Assembly (NCBI RefSeq): GCF_011057685.1
Contig: NZ_LNFY01000001.1
Coordinates: 868,001 to 932,000 of the forward strand
Length of the DNA: 64,000 nt
Direction of reading: 5' to 3'
Origin: Thermotoga sp. Ku-13t
Lineage (GTDB): Bacteria > Thermotogota > Thermotogae > Thermotogales > DSM-5069
Position numbers and translations under genes: made by a program. Every line of letters starts with the position of its first letter. The stretch's first letter is position 1. This document shows positions 45,026 to 53,100 of this stretch, piece by piece. The notes beneath the pieces were generated by a model that saw only the letters and a program-made list of their open reading frames with translations, ran no database searches and had not been told where the DNA came from.

Positions 45026-46063
45026 GGATCGGTTCCAAAATCCTGTCCAGCACTCCGTGCAGGTAAGAGTGGATCATGAGTTTACAGCTCGACAGTTGTT
45101 CGAGATCGGGGAATTCTTTTCCGGCAAAGAATCTGTAGTTCAGCTGAACTTCCAGTTTTTCAGAAATCCAGCGCGGGATCTTCACCCTTCCTATATCGTC
45201 GCACGTTGGAACGTGTGAGCACGCCTCGACAACCGTCACAGTGTCGTTGTCTTTCAAATTCTTGAGTGCTTCGATTCCGCTCAAAAACCTATTCACATCA
45301 CCCTCGCTGACGCTTTCAAGGATCGAGAAGGTCGTTAGAGGAATATCCCTGGGAACGATCTTCTCGACTCTCATGATCGCCTGAGAATCGGTCACGACCA
45401 AATCAACCTTGAAGTGCAGTTTTTCCAGAGTCTGGGCAAGCTCGGTCTCCCTCGTTAAGCCGACTGTTGCAGCATGATCGATCGTCTCTCTTATGGCTTC
45501 AACCTGGGGCATGATGAGTCTTCCTTTCGGCGCAGCAGTATCTATCGGTACCACGAGGACGATTGTTCGATACTGACCGATGAGGTGGGCCAGCATTGGT
45601 CTGAATTCTCCATTTGGCACAACGCTCGCAAGAGTGTGAAGGAGTGTGTCAACATTTTTCGCGTTTTCGCAGAAACCTCAACGATGGGTACTTTGAAGTC
45701 GATGTATGCTTCCTTGACATGTTTGCCCAGATCCAGTTTGTTTACGGCGATGAGAAAAGGTATTTCGAGCTGCCGGAACATTCCAACCGCGAAGTGTTCG
45801 TGTTCACTTGGCACATCGTCCACAACCAGAATCGCTGCGTCAGCCAGATAGAGCGATCTTTTGGCGCGTTCGATCCTCTTTTCTCCCAGAAATCCCTCGT
45901 CGCTCAGTCCAGGTGTGTCGATGAGCGTCACAGGTCCCAGGGGATGTATCTCGAGCGTTTTGTAAACCGGATCTGTGGTCGTACCAGGAACATCACTCAC
46001 GATGGTCACATCTTGATCAGTGATCGCTATGTGTTTCCTAAACCCTGCATGAAAAGCGTTCAC
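45009..46063 (-). pseudogene. hydF: Decayed hydF ([FeFe]-hydrogenase maturation GTPase) with three lesions
   Basis: Two adjoining frames together match HydF. The GTG at 46063 has AAGGA upstream. The protein starts NAFHAGFRKHIAIT and then jumps straight to DQDVTIVSDVPGTTTDPVY, so the GxxNxGKSS P-loop segment expected between them is absent (near 46015-46024). GTPase motifs DTPGL and NKLD remain. A five-A run at 45655-45659 is one A short of keeping frame: one extra A would read TRKNVDTLLHTLASVVPNG into the second frame. That frame keeps APKGRLIMPQ and the ligand region ACSH. It then passes from KLMIH directly to SYLHGVLDR (near 45069), losing the HCxxC cluster ligands and about 30 residues. 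GTP binding and cluster binding should both be lost. Confidence 0.85.
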
Positions 46064-47108
46064 GGTTTTTCCTTCTGTAACCAAAATCTTCACTCACTTC
46101 GTAACCGATGGACCTGACGATGTTTTTCGTGCATTCCCCACAGGCCGTATCCTTTTCGAAAATGCAGATCTTGTTTGGATACAACGTGTAGTGAGATCTG
46201 TACGGAGAAGGAGTGAAATTCGGCATGATGACGTTCGCACCACATTTCAAAGCGAGTTGTCGGCCGAAGGGATGTATTGTCCCGAGTGCCGTTGTCGCTG
46301 GAATGTTCGCGTCCGGTAAGAACAATCTGGTGAGCGCGATCAGCTTCAGAACTTTCGTCAAATCGCCCGCTTTGCTGTCACGTAGTGGGGTGTCCGGGTG
46401 TGGTATGAAAGGACCGATGCCGACCATGTCCGCATCGAGTTCGTAAACAAAAAGCACGTCTTTGGCCAGTGCCACGTCGTTTTGACCAGGTAATCCGACC
46501 ATGGAACCTGCACCAGTTTCGTAACCAAGCTGTTTGAGCCTGATGAGATGAGACTTTCGGATTTGGAAGGAATCGTTTGGATGCAACTTTTCGTAGAGCT
46601 GTTCATCGGCAGTCTCGTGACGCATCAAATACCTGTCTGCACCAAGATTCTTCCAATATTCATATTCCTCGAAATCTCTTTCCCCTATGGAGAGAGTTAT
46701 CGCCACGTTGAGTCGCTTGATCCGTTGGATCATTTCCCCAATCATCTCGGTGGTATAGTATGGGTCTTCTCCAGATTGAAGTACCACCGTCTTTATTCCC
46801 ATCTCGGCGATCAGCTTCGCACGTTCGACGATCTCGTCTATGCTCATCCGATACCGCTTGACGTTTTTGTTCGACGCTCTTATACCGCAGTACAGACAAT
46901 CGTTCCTGCAGTAGTTCGAAAACTCTATGATGCCACGAAGATAAACTTGCTTTCCGAGATATTTTTGCCTGACTTCATCAGCCAGTGCGAAAAGCTTCTC
47001 ATTCAGTTCATCGTTCGATATCACCCAGGCGATTTCCTCAAGCGTCACTCGTTCTGGATGTCGAACGATCTTTTCGAACACACCGTACACACTCGACCAC
47101 CCTTTCAC
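46038..47108 (-). CDS. hydE: [FeFe]-hydrogenase maturation radical SAM protein HydE
   Basis: Radical SAM enzyme of 356 residues involved in building the diiron subcluster of [FeFe] hydrogenase. The cluster motif is CRNDCLYCG, followed by VVLQSGEDPYY, HETADEQLYEKLHP, GAGSMVGLPGQ and PSPYRSHYTLYP. The C-terminal cysteines in TACGECTKN are also present. It looks intact. The start is GTG at 47108, or possibly GTG 47090, which has AGGGTGG six bases before it. It overlaps the small upstream gene, and its end overlaps the hydF remnant by 26 bases. Confidence 0.94.
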   Translation of the reverse strand: MKGWSSVYGVFEKIVRHPERVTLEEIAWVISNDELNEKLFALADEVRQKYLGKQVYLRGIIEFSNYCRNDCLYCGIRASNKNVKRYRMSIDEIVERAKLIAEMGIKTVVLQSGEDPYYTTEMIGEMIQRIKRLNVAITLSIGERDFEEYEYWKNLGADRYLMRHETADEQLYEKLHPNDSFQIRKSHLIRLKQLGYETGAGSMVGLPGQNDVALAKDVLFVYELDADMVGIGPFIPHPDTPLRDSKAGDLTKVLKLIALTRLFLPDANIPATTALGTIHPFGRQLALKCGANVIMPNFTPSPYRSHYTLYPNKICIFEKDTACGECTKNIVRSIGYEVSEDFGYRRKNRERFSCRV

Positions 47109-47319
47109 AGAGCTTTCTGAGTTCCTCGTTCAATCCGTCCGCTTCCACAAAGACCACGTAGTTCTCATCCTCGAACGCCACTATCGGAGGAACGAACCTT
47201 TCCCTGCCAGCCTTGAGATTTGGAATGTGACTGATCCTTCTGCCGACTTTCTCACACACCCACACCTTGCAGTTGAACATCTCCGCGATCTGTTTCAGCA
47301 ACTCCTCACAGCCTGACAT
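47038..47319 (-). CDS. Small cysteine-containing hypothetical protein between hydG and hydE
   Basis: A 93-residue protein I do not recognise. It contains six cysteines, including CELLKQ near the N terminus, FNCKVWVCEK and the closing cluster CERVVECVRCV, and a central hydrophobic strand PIVAFEDENYVVFVEADG. The cysteine spacing might bind metal, but no family motif is clear. The ATG at 47319 follows GGGAG by six bases. It overlaps hydG by 14 bases and hydE by 71 bases. A similarly placed small gene occurs between hydG and hydE in Thermotoga, as far as I recall, which hints at a role in hydrogenase maturation. Confidence 0.7.
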   Translation of the reverse strand: MSGCEELLKQIAEMFNCKVWVCEKVGRRISHIPNLKAGRERFVPPIVAFEDENYVVFVEADGLNEELRKLCERVVECVRCVRKDRSTSRTSDA

Positions 47320-48730
47320 CACGCTCTCCCGCCTCTAATCTCTGAAGGAGTTTCTCCACAACTTTTCTTCGCTCCTGTGGCATTCTTTCAAGTTCACTCT
47401 GGATGAGCCTTTCTCCGACCTTCCTGGTCTCTTCAGAGGCGTAGTCGAGCAAGTACTCTTTGAACGTCAACAACGCGTTTGGGGTGCAGAATTCTTTCAC
47501 AAATCCCGGTATGGCGAATTCCATGAAGTGCTGCCCCGTTCTGCCGGCCCTGTAACACGCCGTGCAGAAGGATGGAATGTAACCGTTCTCGGCGAGCTCC
47601 CGCATCACTTCATCCAGCGATCTCGTATCGCCCAAGATGAACTGACTCTTCTTCACAGCTTCTGGATCCTGGTTCGAATAAGAACCCACACCTATGCTCG
47701 AACCAGCGTCTATCTGAGACACTCCAAGTTTCAAACCTTCACGTCTTATGTCCGGGCTTTCCCGCGCTGTCAGGATCATGCCCGTGTACGGAACGGACAA
47801 CCTTATGATCGCGATGAGTCGCTTGAATTGTTCGTCGTTCACCGGATTCGGTGGCCTCTGAGCGAGAGGCGTGTTCACCGCTGGTTCTATCCTCGGGAAG
47901 GATATCGTGTGTGGGCCCACTCCGAACCTTTCTTCTAAATGCTTCGTGTGGTACATCAGACCCATCACTTCGAACTTCCAATCGTACAGACCGAACAGCG
48001 CACCTATTCCCACATCGTCTATGCCGGCGAGCATCGCCCTGTCGAGGCCGAACAGCCGGTACATGTAGGAAGCTTTGGGACCCTTCGGATGGTACTTCTT
48101 GTAGGTGGGTAAATGGTAAGTTTCCTGAAAGATCTGAAAAGTCCCTATGCCCACTTCTTTGATGATCCTGTAGCCCTCCACTGTCTGGGGAGCTGCGTTG
48201 ACGTTGACTCGCCTGATCTCCCCATTTCCATTCTTGAAGCTGTAAATCTTCTCGATCGTTCTGGCTATGAACTGGGGTGAATACATGGGATGTTCTCCGA
48301 ACACGACTATCAGTCTTTTGTGGCCCTTAGAAGTGAGAGCATACAGCTCGGCTTCAAGCTCTTCTTCGCTCAACGTTTTCCTGATCACCTCGGAATTCTC
48401 AATTCTGAAACCACAGTAGGAACAGTTGTTGATGCAGTGATTGCCTATGTACAGCGGTGCGAAAAGAACGATCCTTTTTCCGTAGATTTCCTCTTTCAAC
48501 TTTCTCGCCGCCTGGAATATGATCTCTATCTGCTCTGGTGTTTCTGCGTTCAAAAGTATCGCAGTTTCCCTCGGCGTGAGCCTCTCTTTCTGGAGAGATT
48601 TTTCAACGATCTCCTGAACCTGTTTCGTGTCTGGATTCTTCGTTTCCTCCAGCAGCTGTTCTATTTCTCCATGTGGTATGAAACTTTCCCGATCTTCTAT
48701 ACTTTCGATCTTCTTCAGAAGTACCATCAT
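47306..48730 (-). CDS. hydG: [FeFe]-hydrogenase maturation radical SAM protein HydG
   Basis: Tyrosine lyase of about 474 residues that supplies CO and cyanide ligands for the hydrogenase active site. The radical SAM motif is CINNCSYCG, with GEHPMYSP and FQETYHLPTY following. The C-terminal auxiliary cluster is CTACYRAGRTGQHFME. All needed residues are there, so the gene appears functional although hydF in the same operon is not. ATG at 48730 is chosen: GAGGTGA lies five bases upstream, whereas the in-frame GTG at 48739 is inside that site. Confidence 0.95.
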   Translation of the reverse strand: MMVLLKKIESIEDRESFIPHGEIEQLLEETKNPDTKQVQEIVEKSLQKERLTPRETAILLNAETPEQIEIIFQAARKLKEEIYGKRIVLFAPLYIGNHCINNCSYCGFRIENSEVIRKTLSEEELEAELYALTSKGHKRLIVVFGEHPMYSPQFIARTIEKIYSFKNGNGEIRRVNVNAAPQTVEGYRIIKEVGIGTFQIFQETYHLPTYKKYHPKGPKASYMYRLFGLDRAMLAGIDDVGIGALFGLYDWKFEVMGLMYHTKHLEERFGVGPHTISFPRIEPAVNTPLAQRPPNPVNDEQFKRLIAIIRLSVPYTGMILTARESPDIRREGLKLGVSQIDAGSSIGVGSYSNQDPEAVKKSQFILGDTRSLDEVMRELAENGYIPSFCTACYRAGRTGQHFMEFAIPGFVKEFCTPNALLTFKEYLLDYASEETRKVGERLIQSELERMPQERRKVVEKLLQRLEAGERDVRL

Positions 48731-48740
48731 ACTTATCACC

Positions 48741-48983
48741 TCACCTGATTGGCATGGTTTTGACCTTCACACCTCTGATTTGACCAAGTTTTCCACTCAA
48801 ACTACCGATAGTATCGTTGTTTGCCTTCAGAACGAGCAGAATGATCGCCACGTTCTCGTCCGGCACAGGATAACCCACCCTGAGTCGTATCACGTCAGCG
48901 AATTCATGAAGAAGCTCGTTTACCTGTCGGTACGCGTTCTGTCTGTCTTCCACAACGATGTTGACGATGTAGAACCTTTCCAA
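48741..48983 (-). CDS. TM1266-type iron-only hydrogenase system putative regulator
   Basis: An 80-residue ACT-like protein beginning MERFYIVNIVVEDR and ending GVKVKTMPIR, with RLRVGYPVPDENVAIILLVL in the middle. It matches the small putative regulator found in [FeFe]-hydrogenase maturation loci (TM1266 family). The TTG at 48983 is chosen as start because GGGGG lies eight bases before it and the upstream in-frame sequence is the leader hairpin. The next gene, hydG, begins after about ten bases. Its expression is probably controlled by the attenuator-like leader directly upstream. Confidence 0.88.
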   Translation of the reverse strand: MERFYIVNIVVEDRQNAYRQVNELLHEFADVIRLRVGYPVPDENVAIILLVLKANNDTIGSLSGKLGQIRGVKVKTMPIR

Positions 48984-48991
48984 AATTAAAA

Positions 48992-49046
48992 CCCCCTTCC
49001 TCTCACCAAGGAAGGGGGCAAATAGCACGCAAACGCTCCCCTTCCT
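48992..49046 (-). promoter_or_regulatory. Three-arm attenuator-like leader of the hydrogenase maturation operon
   Basis: On the minus strand three arms occur in order. Arm 1 is AGGAAGGGG (49046-49038), arm 2 is CCCCCTTCCT (49018-49009) and arm 3 is AGGAAGGGGG (49001-48992). Arms 2 and 3 make a perfect 10-pair hairpin followed by TTTTAATTTT, an intrinsic terminator whose 3' arm is also the ribosome binding site of the next gene. Arms 1 and 2 can pair instead (nine pairs, 19-base loop) and free arm 3. This is the geometry of a terminator/antiterminator switch. No ligand class or leader peptide is recognised. Confidence 0.72.
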
Positions 49047-49090
49047 CGGTGTCAGATTCAACTCCTCCACCTCAGAAGGTTTCCAAGTGA

Positions 49091-49118
49091 ATTGTATCAC
49101 AAATGGATCACTGGTGAT
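49091..49118. promoter_or_regulatory. Extended -10 promoter of the hydrogenase maturation operon with a palindrome over its -35 region
   Basis: On the minus strand TGATACAAT gives an extended -10 (TACAAT at 49091-49096), so the leader would start near 49084 and run about 100 bases to the first start codon. The -35 is weak. A perfect 12-bp palindrome, ATCACTGGTGAT, at 49107-49118 covers it. The divergent pcm promoter (TAAAAT near 49140) is close by, so one protein bound here could affect both. Confidence 0.5.
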
Positions 49119-49180
49119 GGTCGATGGACGCGCTGTGGTAAAATACATTTAACAGGATTTTCAAAAGAGGGCAGAACGTG

Positions 49181-50170
49181 ATGCACGATTGGCGCGAATG
49201 GTTGGTAAGACAGATCTCACTGGCCGGAAACTTTGACAAAAACATTCTTGATGCGTTTCTCCAGGTACCAAGGGAGATCTTCAGCGAGTTCAAATACGAT
49301 CCGGATGTCGTTTACAGTGACAACGTGATCATCACGGCGAAAAACAAAGACACTTACACCACCTCGAGTCAGCCATCCCTCATGGCTCTGTTCATGAGCG
49401 CTGTCGGTTTGAAACCAGGCATGAAGGTTTTGGAGATCGGTTCAGGCACGGGGTACAACGCGTGCGTCATGGCACACGTGGTTGGAGAAGAAGGTCTGGT
49501 GGTTGGTGTAGAAATCAATCGGAAATTTTTCGAAAAAAGCCTCGAGGCAGCTTCGGCACTTTCCCTTCGAAACGTGGTCTTTGTGAACGCCGATGGATTT
49601 TTCGGCTTCGAAAAGTTCGCACCTTACGATGCGGTGCTGGTCACGGTAGCTGTGGAGAGGATTTCGCCGTACTGGATAGAGCAGCTCAGAATCGATGGAA
49701 GGATTGTAGCGCCCATGCATGTATACACGATCGATAGACAACCTGCGTTCGTGTTCGAAAAGACCAGCGAAAGTGTCATCGCGAAACACCTCGTGGAAAC
49801 CAGGTTCATAAAGGCTGGAGGATCGCTCGGAGATCTCAACGAGAGGAACCTCGAAAGGCTCTCTAAAATCGAGAAAACGTTCACAGAACCGAGCAGTTTT
49901 CTGAGATTACCTTCGAGCCAATACGAAACACTCGGCGTATTCCACGTCGCGAGCTGGTCTCTGTGTGAGAGGCTTGGCTGGATTTACTTCGTCGAGGACA
50001 GCGCTTTCGCGCGGTGGAAGGGTGGATGGGAAACGTACGGTGAAACGAGACTACTCAGAACCATTGCCGAAGAGTGGGCCAGAACCCGGTACACTCCGAT
50101 GACTTTGCTGATTTTTCACTACGATTACGGCATGAATTTCAAAGGGCTGGAAAGGTGGGATGAAACGTGA
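49181..50170 (+). CDS. pcm: Protein-L-isoaspartate O-methyltransferase with C-terminal extension
   Basis: Repairs isoaspartyl damage in proteins using S-adenosylmethionine. The N-terminal part has the PCMT features SQPSLMALFMSAVGL, VLEIGSGTGYNACVMA (SAM motif I) and a post-I acidic loop VVGVEI, then DAVLVTVAVERI and GRIVAPM. After about residue 210 an extra 120 residues follow (AKHLVETRFIKAGGSLGD onward), as in Thermotoga Pcm. The total is 329 residues. ATG at 49181 is preferred; GTG 49178 is the alternative. The stop overlaps the macroglobulin start as GTGA. Confidence 0.92.
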   Translation: MHDWREWLVRQISLAGNFDKNILDAFLQVPREIFSEFKYDPDVVYSDNVIITAKNKDTYTTSSQPSLMALFMSAVGLKPGMKVLEIGSGTGYNACVMAHVVGEEGLVVGVEINRKFFEKSLEAASALSLRNVVFVNADGFFGFEKFAPYDAVLVTVAVERISPYWIEQLRIDGRIVAPMHVYTIDRQPAFVFEKTSESVIAKHLVETRFIKAGGSLGDLNERNLERLSKIEKTFTEPSSFLRLPSSQYETLGVFHVASWSLCERLGWIYFVEDSAFARWKGGWETYGETRLLRTIAEEWARTRYTPMTLLIFHYDYGMNFKGLERWDET

Positions 50171-53100
50171 GGAAAATTTTCGTTCTCTACCTTCTGATGG
50201 CGCTCACCTTGCTGTGCCTGGCCAATTATGGGTATTTCAGTCGCGCGGGACTGCTGAGGCTGGGAGAAGAGCTCACGTTCACCGTCTACGGTGAAGATCT
50301 TCAGACTGTGACGCTCACGATACGGGAGGTTAAAAACGACGATGTGCTACTTTCAAAGTTACTCGGGGAACAGGTCGACGTTTCCCCGTGGCTTGGCAAG
50401 GTCGTCGTGAGGAGGACTTACAAGCCTGCGAAAGATTGGGAAACCTTCTCGTTGAAAACGAACGCCCTGGGAACGTACTACGCGACCCTCACACGACGGG
50501 ACGAACGCGGAAAGGAGATCGCTCTCGATGAAACCTTTTTAGTTGTGACCGACATTGAAGCCATCCAGTTCAGCGACGGTGAAAGAACCATCGTGTGTGT
50601 GATGAAACAGGACGGTGGTTTTGTCAACGATGCGGAGGTGCTCTTCTACAAAGATTCAAAGCTCGTAAAAAAGGCTCGAACAGATTCAAAAGGCATGGCG
50701 AGCTGTGAGCTCGCCTGCGACTTTTTCTACGTGAGGAAAAATGGAAGTTCCATCTTCGGCGAGATATACTCACCGTTCAAAGAAGAGTACGCAGACGAAA
50801 AATTGTTCTTGCTGACGGACCGGCCGGTGTACAAACCGAACGATATCGTGAAGTTTCGGGGCCAGTTGTTCAGCAAGAACGGCAGTCTTTACCAAGCACT
50901 CGGAGTTTCTTCCGTGAAACTGATCGCGAAGGATCCCAAAGATAACGAAGTGTACGCGAAAGATCTGGCCACAGATGACCTCGGTGGATTTTTTGACGAA
51001 TTCAATCTCCCGGAAAGCGCGGCAGTGGGTGTTTATGAAATCGAAGTCGTCCACGGAGATAGAACCTATTACAGTAGTTTCATGGTGGAAGAATATAGAA
51101 AACCTGAATACAAGATCTCGATCGAAACTCCTGAAGGACCTGTTTTTGCGAATCAAACGCTTCGGTTCACTATCTATGTCAACTACTTCAACGACCAGCC
51201 TGTCGCACATGCACAGGTGGCTTATTACGTGCACGCAAACCCGTTCTACGAAAATCCCTTCCTCGCATACAGAGGGCTTGAGATGACCGATAAGCACGGA
51301 AAGATCACCGTTGAAGTTAAGATCGATGAAGGTTTCGATGGCTACTACACTATAGAAGCGATCGCGACCGACGAGAGCCAACGCCAGGTGGAAGAAAGAA
51401 AGTCTGTGAGGGTATGGCCGGCCGATGTGAACATCCAGCTGGAAGAAGAGTACATCTGGACGAGTCCGGGTCAGAGACTGAAGATAACTGTTTCTGTCAC
51501 GAACGTGGCCGGCGAACCACTCGATGGAACACTCACCGCGGAAGCGGATGGTGCTGTTCAAGAAGTCCAGGTCACAAACGGAAAGGCAGAATTCACTTTC
51601 GTTCCAGAAAAACCAAAGACTTACAACGTTGAACTGACTTTCGGAAAGGCCAAGAAGCGGCTGACCATTCACGCCTTCGGTGAAGGTTACAAACCGAGTG
51701 AATTGATGCTGATCTGTGATCAGAAGAAGCTACAACCCGGTCAGACGTTCCAACTCCAGCTTGTTTCATCCTACAGGTTCACCGGTCTGGTTGCCATGCT
51801 CGCTGAGAGGATCTATCAAATCGCACCTGTGGACGCCTTTGGACGGGCCTCGATCCAGTTGAAAGCACCCGAAGATGCCTTCGAAAAGAACCTGTTCATC
51901 GTCTTCCTCGGGCTCGAGAACGGAAGACGTGTCGAGAAAGAGTTGAAAATCCCCGTCGAACGTGCTCTGAATGTTTCCAGCTTGAAGATAAGCTTCGACA
52001 AGGCAAAGTACGAACCCGGTGAATTCGCAACGATAAAGATAGAGGCTGATGCAGCCAGCGTTTGTCTCATGCTCGTCGATGAAGCCATATACGCCATGAT
52101 CGCGCAGGAACCACCCAGTCTGGAAGAGTTCCTCTACCCTGAGAACGACTATCCAGCCGTGACGTACGATTTCGCGCACACTTGGAGACTCTACTCTTTG
52201 ACGGATCAGGTTTATGCAAAACTGCTCAGCAAAGAAGTTTCTTTCGAAGACTTCAAGAAAAGTGCGGTGATGGAAAAAATAAACGTGAGAGAGTACTTCC
52301 CAGACACAGCGCTGTGGATCCCTTCGTTGCGCCTTGAACAAGGTGTCGCGACGCTACGTTTCAAAGTGCCAGACAGCATAACGACCTTCAGAGCGACAGC
52401 CTATGGTTTTTCAAAATCACTCTTTTCGCAGGGTTCTGGCTCCATGCTTGTGACCAAACCTTTCTACGTAAGACCAAACCTGCCCACTTTCTTCAGAGAA
52501 GGTGACGTTGTGCGCACAGGTGCCACGATCTTCAACCGAACCGACGAAGCGTTGAAGGTGAACTACTGGGTGGAACTCCCGAACGCGTTGCGGGCCATGC
52601 AAGATGTCTCAGGTGAAACCATCGTTCAACCGAACTCTTCTTTCGTGCAATCGTACTTCGTTCGGGCGATTCAACCTTCGGATCCTTCAACGCTGACCTT
52701 CTACGCCGTTTCGAAGTGGTCGGACGCCATAGCTTTGAACGTGCCGGTCAGGCCGTTCGCGTTCGAGAGGGAATATTACTTCCTCGAGGCCATCGACGGT
52801 AAGAAAAGCGTAACGTTGCCGGATGCGGAATATGTTCAAGCGAGACTGAGGATCCTCACGAGTGTGGTGCCGATCCTTGCTAGGAGCATCGAAAAACTGA
52901 TCCATTATCCTTATGGATGCACGGAACAAACTATGAGCAGTTTCTTACCAGCGATCGTCGCAACGAAGATGGGGTTGAAGATTGAAAACCTCGATGAGAT
53001 CGTTCAGAGAGGTCTCTTCAGACTGTACGACCATCAGCACTCCGATGGGGGCTGGGGCTGGTGGAAGACCGACGAGAGCCATCCGCTGATGAGCGCTTAC

